This document shows positions 1-5,821 of a stretch of 7,313 nt of DNA, piece after piece. The notes beneath the pieces are model-generated. The model was given only the letters and a program-made list of their open reading frames with translations. It did not search any database and was not told the origin of the DNA. A program made the translations under genes and the position numbers. Every line of letters starts with the position of its first letter. The first letter of the stretch is position 1. The DNA is from Hyphomicrobiales bacterium (GTDB taxonomy: Bacteria; Pseudomonadota; Alphaproteobacteria; Rhizobiales; Xanthobacteraceae): contig PLTE01000126.1 in NCBI GenBank assembly GCA_003164375.1, positions 575 to 7,887 of the forward strand. The letters are read 5' to 3'.

Positions 1-593
1 GTGCGGGTGTACTCCATCCAGAGGTTGTTCTCGCAGACGAAGACCACGGGCAGCTTCCAGACCGCTGCCAAGTTGAGCGCCTCGTGGAACGCGCCGATAT
101 TGGTGGTGCCGTCGCCGAAGAAACAGACCGAAACGTCTTTTTGACCCTTGTACTGCGCGCGCCAGGCCGCGCCACAGGCGATCGGCAAATGCGCACCGAT
201 AATAGCGTAGGAGCCCATGACGCCATGATCGACCGAGGTCAGATGCATCGAGCCGCCTTTGCCACGCATCAAGCCGTTGTCGCGCTGCATCAGCTCGCCG
301 AGAACCTGTTCGAACGGCACGCCGCGGGCGAGCGTATGCGCATGGCCGCGATAGGTGCAAAACGAAAGATCGCCGGGCTTCATGGCGGCGGCGCAGCCGG
401 CGGCGATGGCTTCCTGGCCGAGCGACAGATGGCTCGTGCCTTTGACCAGGTTCTGCAGGAAAAGATCGAATGCGCGCTGCTCGGCCTCGCGAAGTTCGAC
501 TTGGATGCGAAATAAGCGCAGCCGTGTTTCCTCGCCGATATCATCGTTGAGGCTCGCATTCGGTGCGAGCGCACGGTCCTCGACGTTAGCCAT
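1..593 (-). CDS. Thiamine-pyrophosphate dehydrogenase E1 component, alpha subunit (pyruvate/acetoin dehydrogenase type), 3' end cut off
   Basis: This is the alpha subunit of a 2-oxoacid or acetoin dehydrogenase E1 enzyme. It uses thiamine pyrophosphate (TPP) to decarboxylate or cleave its substrate and passes the acyl group to a lipoyl E2 partner in the cytoplasm. The visible 197 residues contain YRGHAHTLARG (81-91), GKGGSMH (111-117) and the TPP/magnesium motif that begins with GDGTTNIGAFHEA at 160 and ends with ENN at 188-190. The family is usually about 320-350 residues, so roughly the last 40% lies beyond the left edge. The ATG at 593 is preceded by GAGGAT, a good ribosome binding site. 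The E1-beta gene would be expected just past the edge. The sequence resembles the acetoin dehydrogenase/branched E1-alpha group as much as pyruvate dehydrogenase PdhA, and the substrate cannot be settled from this fragment. The family call is secure; the substrate is not. Confidence 0.9.
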   Translation of the reverse strand, partial: MANVEDRALAPNASLNDDIGEETRLRLFRIQVELREAEQRAFDLFLQNLVKGTSHLSLGQEAIAAGCAAAMKPGDLSFCTYRGHAHTLARGVPFEQVLGELMQRDNGLMRGKGGSMHLTSVDHGVMGSYAIIGAHLPIACGAAWRAQYKGQKDVSVCFFGDGTTNIGAFHEALNLAAVWKLPVVFVCENNLWMEYTR

Positions 594-801
594 GAAATAT
601 CCTCGGAATGCCCCAGGTCAGAAGTGGTTTGGGGAGGCGCAACTTAGCGCCAGATATGAAGCGGAGGCAACGTCATCCCGACACCGCCTGCGATAAACAT
701 GCGGCCGGCGGCGCGATTTCGTTGGGCAGATACCGTTGGGCAGCTATGCCGCTTGCGCGGGGCGTCACAAGTTCTTAACTGACGCAAACGCGGAGATTTC
801 G
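594..801. other. Divergent intergenic region between E1-alpha and the DUF6460 gene
   Basis: These 208 bases separate two divergently transcribed genes, so promoters for both should lie here. I could not pick out a convincing -35/-10 pair for either direction. The only structure I see is a 14-base tandem duplication near 720-747. Confidence 0.5.
720..747. repeat. 14-base tandem duplication
   Basis: The core CGTTGGGCAG occurs at 720-729 and again at 734-743, giving a period of 14 bases. It lies in the divergent gap upstream of the small membrane-protein gene. It resembles in style the larger set of short duplications between DUF4167 and prmC. A function is not evident. Confidence 0.6.
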
Positions 802-1104
802 ATGGCCCAGGAATCCCTAGACTCTCAGAGATCCCAGAACTACGTCCAACGCTTCTTCGGCGGCCCGCCGCTGGCGGTCGTCGGTCGGCTCATCCTGCTG
901 TCGATCCTGGTGGGCGTCATTCTCGCCGCTATCGGGCTCGATCCGTGGAATATCATCGAGTTGGTGCAACGGCTCATTGAGCATATCTGGAACATGGGCT
1001 TCGACACCGTACGCTGGCTGTGGCGGTATTTTCTGCTCGGCGCCGTGATCGTCGTCCCGATCTGGCTTCTGGTCCGGCTGGCCAAGGCGCCGCGCGGGCT
1101 GTAG
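802..1104 (+). CDS. Small two-helix membrane protein, DUF6460-like
   Basis: The product is a 100-residue membrane protein of unknown function. After a short polar start there are two hydrophobic segments, about residues 24-46 (LAVVGRLILLSILVGVILAA) and 77-94 (YFLLGAVIVVPIWLLVRL). Between them is a conserved-looking stretch, GLDPWNI (47-53), and then a tryptophan-rich part, WNMGFDTVRWLWRY. This pattern, FFGGPPLAVV followed by GLDPWNI and WRYFLLGAVIV, matches my recollection of the DUF6460 family of Rhizobiales inner-membrane proteins. The ATG at 802 was chosen because GGAG stands six bases upstream and because the family begins close to this point. An in-frame upstream ATG at 736 would add 22 residues unlike the family. 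The gene converges with the DUF4167 gene and shares no operon with its neighbours. Confidence 0.8.
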   Translation: MAQESLDSQRSQNYVQRFFGGPPLAVVGRLILLSILVGVILAAIGLDPWNIIELVQRLIEHIWNMGFDTVRWLWRYFLLGAVIVVPIWLLVRLAKAPRGL

Positions 1105-1213
1105 CAGGCCACCAGCGTTCGACCGGCCCACCGGCAAAATCCCCCTTGCACGGCCTCCGTGTCATCGAGGCAAAGGCCGCATGGCCCGCGACGCATCCCG
1201 CCAAAAGGCAGGC
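1105..1213. other. Convergent intergenic region
   Basis: This short gap lies between the ends of the DUF6460 and DUF4167 genes. It contains small inverted repeats, for example GCCTC/GAGGC around 1154-1172 with a nine-base loop. None is followed by a run of T on either strand, so I do not call a terminator. Confidence 0.4.
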
Positions 1214-1981
1214 TCAGTCGTCGCTCGGCTGTGGCACCGCGGCCGCCGGACCCTCGCCGTCGCCGGATGCGGCATGGTCGATGGCGTGATCGCGCGGGCC
1301 GCCGCGATGGCGCCGGCGCCGGCGATGCAGCGGAAAGCGGTCCGCCGAACCGTCATAGCCGTTCGGCCCGTTGGGGCCATTCGAAGGCCCCTGGCCGTGT
1401 TGTGGAGGCTGCGGCTGGCCGCCGGTGATGAATGACGGCAACCGTTCAACGTCCGCCTCGCTCTCCGGCGGCGTGTGCTGCTGGCGCGGCTGAAAGTGCT
1501 GGGGCTGCGGTTGTGGCTGATGTTGGGGTTGCTGCTGCTGCGGCTGGTATTGCTGCGGCTGATGCTGCTGCGGTTCGCGCGGATAAAACGACTGCGGCTC
1601 GCGTGGCGCGAATGGCTCGCCGCCGATATGCGGCTGCTCGTTGTCGCCGTCGTCGTAGCCGTCATCCTGCTGATTGCCGCGCATGTCGCCCGGTTGCTGT
1701 TGGAAATAGGGCTGATTCTGACGCAGCTGCTCCTGCGCGGCGGCAATCAGGCGAAAATAATGTTCGGCGTGCTGATAATAATTCTCGGTGGCGATGGTAT
1801 CTCCGGAGCTCTGCGCGTCGCGGGCGAGCTGAAGATATTTTTCGGCGATATGGGAAGCCGTGCCACGAATTTTTACGTCCTGCCCATTGGATTCGTAAAC
1901 GCGCGACAACGGATTTTGATGATGGCCACCACCCTTACGGTTACGACCGCGCATACGCTTGTTGTTCTGACCGTTTCTCAT
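1214..1981 (-). CDS. DUF4167 domain protein with Q/P-rich middle and basic tail
   Basis: The product is a 255-residue protein of unknown function from a family seen mainly in Rhizobiales. The DUF4167 domain covers about residues 1-88. It has a very basic N-terminus (NKRMRGRNRKGG), then QNPLSRVYESNG (22-33), KIRGTASHIAEKY (37-49) and an amphipathic part, ENYYQHAEHYFRLI (66-79), that looks like a paired-helix or TPR-like unit. Residues 135-165 are almost entirely Q, P, H and Y. The C-terminal part has LPSFITGGQPQP (181-192) and an arginine cluster, RRRRRHRGG (220-228), both familiar from relatives. The basic ends suggest nucleic-acid contact, which is inference only. The start at 1981 is chosen because relatives begin MRNGQN; the longer reading from 2041 adds 20 unrelated residues. 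The ribosome binding site is weak (GGCGGAAC). Location downstream of prmC is the usual rhizobial order. Confidence 0.88.
   Translation of the reverse strand: MRNGQNNKRMRGRNRKGGGHHQNPLSRVYESNGQDVKIRGTASHIAEKYLQLARDAQSSGDTIATENYYQHAEHYFRLIAAAQEQLRQNQPYFQQQPGDMRGNQQDDGYDDGDNEQPHIGGEPFAPREPQSFYPREPQQHQPQQYQPQQQQPQHQPQPQPQHFQPRQQHTPPESEADVERLPSFITGGQPQPPQHGQGPSNGPNGPNGYDGSADRFPLHRRRRRHRGGPRDHAIDHAASGDGEGPAAAVPQPSDD
1487..1579 (-). repeat. Low-complexity CAG/CCG-rich coding tract (Q/P repeat of DUF4167)
   Basis: The tract encodes residues 135-165 of the DUF4167 protein, where short QPQQ, QPQH and QPQP units repeat. On the plus strand it reads as runs of CTGCTG, CTGCGG and TTGCTG. The unit is imperfect, which points to slippage followed by drift. 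Length is likely to vary between strains. Confidence 0.7.
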
Positions 1982-2055
1982 GATTCGCTGTTCCGCCAAC
2001 CCCGTTATTTGCGGCGCCGCAGAGGCGCCGCTTCTCTTCACCAGTCGTCACTTCA

Positions 2056-2119
2056 CCAGATGTCGTTTTCGCCAGATGTCGTTTTCGCCAGATGTCGTTT
2101 TCGCCGGATTTGTTTTCGG
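2056..2119. repeat. Tandem repeat, 16-base unit, three perfect copies plus one degenerate
   Basis: The unit CCAGATGTCGTTTTCG is repeated exactly at 2056-2071, 2072-2087 and 2088-2103. A fourth copy, CCGGATTTGTTTTCGG, follows at 2104-2119. There are no spacers, so this is a tandem repeat and not a CRISPR array. It lies 75 bases upstream of the DUF4167 start, where it could sit in the promoter or 5' leader. Confidence 0.93.
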
Positions 2120-2357
2120 ATGTCATATCGCCGAAAGCGGCTCTAACTCCGCCCCGCCCGCTGTAAGCCGCCCGAAATCGCTCCCGTGTGAACGTCACAA
2201 ACCTTCAGCCAATTAGCCCCCAACCGCGTTTCGCCCGCGGCATCGCAAACCCTTCGTCATCCGTTCGCTCGCCCCTTCGCGAGGCGCGCCGAAGCGAATG
2301 AATCGTCGCAATCTGAACCTTGGCGCTCTGAATCTGGTGATCCCGTATGCCGTCCAA

Positions 2358-2405
2358 TCCGGCTTTCGTTATCCAGCTTTCGCTTCTATCCAGCTTTCGC
2401 TTTTT
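2358..2405. repeat. Tandem repeat, 17-base unit, about 2.8 copies
   Basis: TCCAGCTTTCGCTTCTA at 2372-2388 is followed by TCCAGCTTTCGCTTTTT at 2389-2405. A shorter, diverged copy, TCCGGCTTTCGTTA, precedes them at 2358-2371. The unit is unrelated in sequence to the 16-base unit at 2056. Confidence 0.85.
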
Positions 2406-2421
2406 CTGCGTGGCCTGCGCT

Positions 2422-2463
2422 GCCAACCTCTAGAAGCCAACCCTTTGCAGCCAACCTTTGAAG
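2422..2463. repeat. Tandem repeat, 14-base unit, three diverged copies
   Basis: The copies are GCCAACCTCTAGAA (2422-2435), GCCAACCCTTTGCA (2436-2449) and GCCAACCTTTGAAG (2450-2463). The first seven bases, GCCAACC, are constant and the remainder drifts. It lies 16 bases after the 17-base repeat. Confidence 0.8.
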
Positions 2464-2588
2464 GCGGCTTAACATTGGAGCCGGCCTTGTGGAGCTCTAC
2501 TCCGGGTGTTCAGGGCAGCGCCGCACCCTCATCTCGGGGCGATTCCGTGGCCGCAAGCTAGTCGGTTCCAGTTAACATTCCAAGTGTT

Positions 2589-2647
2589 TTCTGCCGGGAC
2601 CCAATGCGCTTTTTTGCCGGGTCCGATGCTCAAGCCTTGCTTAAGCC
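2589..2647. repeat. Two overlapping short duplications at the end of prmC (23- and 11-base periods)
   Basis: TGCCGGGACCCAATGC at 2592-2607 recurs as TGCCGGGTCCGATGCT from 2615, a 23-base period. Next, ATGCTCAAGCC (2626-2636) is followed directly by TTGCTTAAGCC (2637-2647), an 11-base period. The first pair also makes an inverted repeat, GGACCC (2597-2602) with GGGTCC (2619-2624). That hairpin has no following T-run on the minus strand, so it is not a standard terminator for prmC. Confidence 0.65.
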
Positions 2648-3550
2648 TCATGACCCCTTCTTGGCAACCAGGGCGCGCGGCATATTGTTAAGATCGGGTC
2701 GGGGCGGCGACGGCGCAAGCCCTGCACCGGCTAATAATGCGGCGACGGCTTCGGCCTGGCCGGCACCGATTTCAACGACGATAACGCCGTTGGCGGCGAG
2801 CAGCCCTGGCGCGATCGCGGCGATGGCACGATAGCTGTTAAGTCCGTCGGCGCCGCCGTCGAGCGCTAGCCGTGGGTCGAACAGCCGCACCTCGGGCGGC
2901 AGGGCTGCGATGTTGTCTGAGCCAATGTAGGGCGGATTCGAGACGATAACGTCGAACGGTCCGTGCAATGCGGCCGCCATGTCGCAGGCGACATAGGCGG
3001 CGCGGGTCAATCCCAGACGCCGGGTATTGTCGTGTGCCACGGCAAGCGCCTGCGGGCTTAAGTCGGTGCCGACCCCGAAGGCGTTGTGCAGTTCGCTCAA
3101 GAGCGCGAGCAGGATGGCGCCGGAGCCGGTGCCGAGGTCGGCAATGCGCAGCGCCCGCGCCCGTCCCCGACAGGTATCGATTGCCGCGAGCGCGGCCTCG
3201 ACGACTGTTTCAGTCTCCGGCCGCGGCACCAGGGTCGCGGCATCGATGCGAAGGTTCAGACTCCAGAACTCCTTGGTGCCGACGATGCGCGCGACCGGCT
3301 CGTGGGCAAGCCGGCGGTTGCCGAGAGCCGCGATCGCGCTTTCCTCCGAAGCGACCAGAATGCGTGTGGCCGAAGCTGCAAGCGCGGCATGGTCGAGGCC
3401 GAGCGCGTGGCCGACCAGGAGCCGGGCGTCGAGTTCGGGCGAATCGATGCCGGCAGCGCGGAACCGTGCGGTCCAGGCACGCCGTGCCTTTGCAACGGTG
3501 TGACTTGCCGCATCGCCCGACAGAGCCGGCGCCATGGCGGCCGGTGGCAT
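2648..3550 (-). CDS. prmC: Peptide chain release factor N5-glutamine methyltransferase PrmC (HemK)
   Basis: PrmC transfers a methyl group from S-adenosylmethionine to the glutamine of the GGQ motif in release factors RF1 and RF2, which improves peptide release in the cytoplasm. The 300-residue product has the family's N-terminal helical domain (about 15-88), the linker GTKEFWSLNLRIDAATLVPR (91-110) followed by PETE, the S-adenosylmethionine-binding loop DLGTGSGAI (138-146) and the catalytic NPPY (205-208) that holds the substrate glutamine. Its length is normal. It resembles rhizobial PrmC proteins. The ATG at 3550 overlaps the last base of the prfA stop codon, and GGAGG seven bases upstream lies inside the end of prfA, so translation is probably coupled. 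A TTG directly before it would add one residue and is less likely. Confidence 0.96.
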   Translation of the reverse strand: MPPAAMAPALSGDAASHTVAKARRAWTARFRAAGIDSPELDARLLVGHALGLDHAALAASATRILVASEESAIAALGNRRLAHEPVARIVGTKEFWSLNLRIDAATLVPRPETETVVEAALAAIDTCRGRARALRIADLGTGSGAILLALLSELHNAFGVGTDLSPQALAVAHDNTRRLGLTRAAYVACDMAAALHGPFDVIVSNPPYIGSDNIAALPPEVRLFDPRLALDGGADGLNSYRAIAAIAPGLLAANGVIVVEIGAGQAEAVAALLAGAGLAPSPPRPDLNNMPRALVAKKGS

Positions 3551-4632
3551 CAATTCACCTCCTCGGCGGCGAGCAGGGCTGCCTGGTTCTCGGCGACCAG
3601 CGCATCGATAATTTCGCCCAGCGCCTCGCCCTCCAGGATTTGCGGCAGCTTGTACAGCGTCAGATTGATGCGGTGGTCCGAGACGCGTCCCTGCGGGTAA
3701 TTATAGGTGCGGATACGTTCCGAGCGGTCGCCGGTGCCGACCTGGCCGCGGCGTTCGGCGGCGCGCGCGGCGTCCAGTTTGTGCCGCTCGAAATCGTAGA
3801 GCCGCGTCCGCAATACGGCCATCGCCTTGGCTTTGTTGCGATGCTGCGAGCGGTCTTCCTGCATCATCACGACTATGCCGGAGGGCAGATGCGTCACCCG
3901 GACCGCCGATTCGGTCTTGTTGACGTGCTGGCCGCCGGCGCCGCTCGAGCGCAGGGTGTCGATCTTGAGATCGGTCTCGTTGATGGCGACATCAACGTCC
4001 TGCGCCTCGGGCAGCACGGCGACGGTCGCGGTCGACGTGTGCACGCGCCCGGCCGATTCCGTCACCGGCACGCGTTGCACGCGGTGGACGCCGCTCTCGT
4101 GCTTGAAGAACCGGTACGGCTCGCCGCCCTTGACGGCGATCACGACTTCTTTGTAGCCGCCGGCTTCGTTCTCACTCTCGGAGAGCAATTCGACGCGCAT
4201 CTTGCGACTCTCGGCATAGCGCGTGTACATGCGCATCAAATCGCCGGCGAAAATCCCCGCTTCGTCACCGCCGGCGCCGGCGCGCACCTCGATGAAGATG
4301 TCTTTGACGTCGTTGGGGTCGCGCGGGAGCATCAGTTCCTGGAGATGCTCTTCGAGCGGCTTGCGCTGCGCGCGCAGGCTCTCCAGTTCGTCTTGCGCCA
4401 TCGCCGCGAGTTCGGGATCGCCGGCGTCGGCGGCCAGCGCCTCGTTCGCCTCGATCTCCCGCAACAGATCGCGGACCGCACGGTATGCCTTGACCGTCTC
4501 CTCGATCTGCGAGCGCTCTTTCATGAACGCGGTAAAGCGTGCCTGATCGAAGGCGCCGCCCGGATTGGCCAGCGCCGCTTCGATTTCATCGAATCGTTGG
4601 GAGAGCGTTTCGAGCCGGTCGGTATACTGCAT
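3550..4632 (-). CDS. prfA: Peptide chain release factor 1 (RF1)
   Basis: RF1 recognises UAA and UAG stop codons in the ribosomal A site and triggers release of the finished protein. The 360-residue product shows the whole family order: an N-terminal helical domain (1-105), AGAGGDEA (118-125), the stop-codon-reading tripeptide PVT (189-191) in place of the SPF of RF2, the GGQ release motif (233-235) and GDRSERIRTYNYPQGRVSDHR (301-321). Length is typical and the frame is intact. The ribosome binding site before the ATG at 4632 is poor. The last third (from about GIVVMMQ at 252, ending NLTLYKLPQILEGEALGEII) looks alphaproteobacterial, as does the downstream prmC. The first half, starting MQYTDRLETL and including FFKHESGVHRVQRVPVTES, does not resemble the rhizobial RF1 sequences I recall. 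The gene may therefore be a hybrid, natural or from assembly. Confidence 0.97.
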   Translation of the reverse strand: MQYTDRLETLSQRFDEIEAALANPGGAFDQARFTAFMKERSQIEETVKAYRAVRDLLREIEANEALAADAGDPELAAMAQDELESLRAQRKPLEEHLQELMLPRDPNDVKDIFIEVRAGAGGDEAGIFAGDLMRMYTRYAESRKMRVELLSESENEAGGYKEVVIAVKGGEPYRFFKHESGVHRVQRVPVTESAGRVHTSTATVAVLPEAQDVDVAINETDLKIDTLRSSGAGGQHVNKTESAVRVTHLPSGIVVMMQEDRSQHRNKAKAMAVLRTRLYDFERHKLDAARAAERRGQVGTGDRSERIRTYNYPQGRVSDHRINLTLYKLPQILEGEALGEIIDALVAENQAALLAAEEVN

Positions 4633-4681
4633 AGTAGGTCTTGGTGGCGGAGCGAGCGCCGGAGCATCGAGCCTCGCTGAA

Positions 4682-4687
4682 ATTTTA
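4682..4687 (-). promoter_or_regulatory. Candidate -10 box for prfA-prmC
   Basis: The minus strand reads TAAAAT here, five of six matches to the consensus, in a locally AT-rich island of an otherwise GC-rich gap. It would start a leader of roughly 40 bases before the prfA ATG. No good -35 stands 16-18 bases upstream, so the call is tentative. Confidence 0.3.
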
Positions 4688-4709
4688 TTTGCGAGCTCGG
4701 AGCGGGGGA

Positions 4710-4726
4710 CCCGTGCAAAGCACGGG
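4710..4726. repeat. Perfect 7-bp inverted repeat with AAA loop
   Basis: CCCGTGC (4710-4716) and GCACGGG (4720-4726) are exact inverted copies separated by AAA. No T-run follows on either strand: the plus side continues GGGC and the minus side TCCCCC. It lies between the rpmE terminator and the candidate prfA promoter. It may be a protein-binding site or a piece of a dispersed GC-rich palindrome; the sequence does not decide. Confidence 0.6.
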
Positions 4727-4762
4727 GGGCACGGAGCCTGGGGCGTAGTGCCGTTAAACGTT

Positions 4763-4797
4763 AAAACGAAAAGCGAGCCGCAATGCGACTCGCTCTT
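4763..4797 (-). terminator. Intrinsic terminator of rpmE
   Basis: On the minus strand a 10-bp stem (4772-4781 with 4785-4794, three-base loop) is followed by TTTTCGTTTT. One pair, 4778 with 4788, is a G-U wobble in the minus-strand RNA but a C-A mismatch in the plus-strand RNA, which supports the minus orientation. It begins about 20 bases after the rpmE stop. It implies that rpmE is transcribed alone and that prfA needs its own promoter. Confidence 0.85.
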
Positions 4798-4815
4798 GGG
4801 GGTATGCCCGCCTTG

Positions 4816-5091
4816 CTAAGCGGAGGCGGCGATCGTTTCGTCGGCTGCTTTTTTGTCCTTGCGGGCTTTGGCCTCGGCTTGCTTGACTTGCGCCTGAGCA
4901 ACCCGCTGGTTGAACTTGTCAACGCGGCCGGCGGTGTCGAGGAACTTCTGTTGACCCGTGTACAGCGGGTGGCAGTTCGAGCAGACTTCGACGCCGATGG
5001 TCGGCATGGTGGAGCCCGTGGTGAACTGAGCGCCGCAGGCGCACGTTACCTTGGCGTCAGTAAACCATTTGGGGTGGATCTTCGATTTCAC
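4816..5091 (-). CDS. rpmE: Ribosomal protein L31, zinc-binding type, with charged C-terminal extension
   Basis: L31 belongs to the large ribosomal subunit and helps form the bridge to the small subunit head. The 91-residue product keeps all four zinc-ligand cysteines, in C-A-C (17-19) and CSNC (37-40), and the signature HPLYTGQQKFLDTAGRVDKF (41-60). It is therefore the zinc-containing form and not the cysteine-free form made under zinc starvation. Typical L31 is about 65-75 residues; here residues 62-91 form an extra tail rich in A, K and Q, presumably helical. The GTG at 5091 is chosen because GGAGG stands a few bases upstream and the family begins MKSKIHPK or similar. The longer open frame upstream has no family similarity. 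In many non-proteobacterial genomes rpmE lies just before prfA, as here, but a terminator separates them in this window. Confidence 0.95.
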   Translation of the reverse strand: MKSKIHPKWFTDAKVTCACGAQFTTGSTMPTIGVEVCSNCHPLYTGQQKFLDTAGRVDKFNQRVAQAQVKQAEAKARKDKKAADETIAASA

Positions 5092-5093
5092 AG

Positions 5094-5100
5094 TCCTCCG
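5094..5100 (-). promoter_or_regulatory. Ribosome binding site of rpmE
   Basis: The minus strand reads CGGAGGA directly before CTGTG. This strong Shine-Dalgarno match decides for the GTG start at 5091 over any upstream start. Confidence 0.75.
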
Positions 5101-5109
5101 ATTATACCA
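5101..5109 (-). promoter_or_regulatory. Extended -10 promoter element at the rpmE start
   Basis: The minus strand reads TGGTATAAT, a perfect extended -10 (TG-N-TATAAT). No -35 match stands 17 bases upstream, which is acceptable for extended -10 promoters. The element ends only nine bases before the GTG start of rpmE, so the transcript would start within or just after the ribosome binding site. Either the leader is almost absent or this match is fortuitous. Confidence 0.5.
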
Positions 5110-5200
5110 CCGCAGGCAAGGGGGTCGGGTCCGGCTGGCATAACCATCTTCGGTCGTCGTCTTTGGCGGCGAATGAACACGTTCGGGAGAAGCATACCAG

Positions 5201-5806
5201 GTGAACTTCAGTCGTCTCCGCCTCGGCATCGGTTTTGCGGTGGTCCTCGGGATCGCCACGGCCACCGCGGGGCTCGCGCAATACAATGCGAATCCCGACG
5301 CGCCCATCGTGCCGCCAACGGCGACGCCGGTACCGAACATCACCTCAGCCCCGTCGACCGCGGCACCCTCGGCGGAGCCGACCGGACGCCCGAAACGCGG
5401 CCGCCGGGCACCCGGCCCGGCTTCGAGCGGCTCGCCGAACCCGGCTGCTTCCGAAACGCCCGAACCGCCGCAGTTCACCACGCTCGACGGCGTCTGGGAA
5501 GTCGAAATGCAACCGATCGGCAAGCGGTTGGCCACCTACACGCATTTAGGCGTCACGTCGACCGGCGCGGCCGTCAACGGCTATTGGGAGACCGGTCCGA
5601 AAAAGGTCAAGAGCCGCTTGCCGATGACCGGCACATTCGACGGCCGCTTGATCTCGCTGTCGATAACGTTGCCCAACGGGAGCACCGCGACGTTCAGCGG
5701 TTACGTCGAGGGCTTCGCCGACATGGTGGGCATCTACCGATCGAGCGACAAGGATGCGAACGGTACGGCGTTCACTGCGGAACACCGGAAGAAACTCAAA
5801 TCTTAG
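5201..5806 (+). CDS. Secreted protein of unknown function with proline/threonine/serine-rich linker
   Basis: I do not recognise a named family. The 201-residue product has a clear signal peptide: basic start (NFSRLRL), hydrophobic core GIGFAVVLGIA, and a likely signal peptidase I cut after GLA at residue 26. Residues 31-90 form a linker rich in P, T, S and A, with a short basic patch (RPKRGRR, 63-69). Residues 92-198 look like one compact beta-rich domain, from TLDGVWEVEMQPIG through GYWETGPKKVKSRLPMTGTF to SGYVEGFADMVGIYR; alternating polar and hydrophobic residues suggest a small beta-barrel or lipocalin-like fold, which is inference. There is no cysteine, so it is not a lipoprotein. GTG at 5201 is preceded by GGGAGA ten bases upstream. 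It diverges from rpmE and is followed after 15 bases by the CoA-binding gene, probably as one operon. Confidence 0.82.
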   Translation: MNFSRLRLGIGFAVVLGIATATAGLAQYNANPDAPIVPPTATPVPNITSAPSTAAPSAEPTGRPKRGRRAPGPASSGSPNPAASETPEPPQFTTLDGVWEVEMQPIGKRLATYTHLGVTSTGAAVNGYWETGPKKVKSRLPMTGTFDGRLISLSITLPNGSTATFSGYVEGFADMVGIYRSSDKDANGTAFTAEHRKKLKS

Positions 5807-5821
5807 AGACGGCCGCTGACG

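Larger units (their letters stand above)
1982..2647. other. 666-base gene-free region between prmC and DUF4167
   Basis: No convincing coding sequence lies here: the open frames lack plausible codon pattern, family motifs or ribosome binding sites. The region is instead marked by several unrelated short tandem duplications, at 2056-2119, 2358-2405, 2422-2463, 2589-2634 and 2626-2647, with periods of 16, 17, 14, 23 and 11 bases. It should hold the end of the prfA-prmC transcript and the promoter of DUF4167. I could not identify a clear terminator or promoter. It is more T-rich than the genes around it on the plus strand. Confidence 0.65.

Noticed and set aside
84..515. 143-residue open frame on the plus strand
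   Set aside because: It is antisense to the E1-alpha gene, whose TPP motif and uninterrupted frame are convincing.
1982..2041. Longer DUF4167 start at 2041
   Set aside because: The added 20 residues have no resemblance to the family, whose members begin at MRNGQN.
2056..2119. Possible CRISPR array
   Set aside because: The copies abut with no spacers, the unit is only 16 bases and no cas gene is nearby.
1475..2146. Leucine-rich 223-residue open frame on the plus strand, resembling a membrane protein
   Set aside because: The leucines arise from reading the glutamine-rich DUF4167 tract on the wrong strand, where CAG becomes CTG.
2597..2624. GGACCC/GGGTCC hairpin as prmC terminator
   Set aside because: The loop is 16 bases, the stem only six, and no T-run follows on the minus strand.
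2968..4680. Long 570-residue open frame on the plus strand
   Set aside because: It lies antisense to prmC and prfA, which have clear family motifs. The antisense frame has an arginine-rich, motif-free product, as expected of a shadow in GC-rich DNA.
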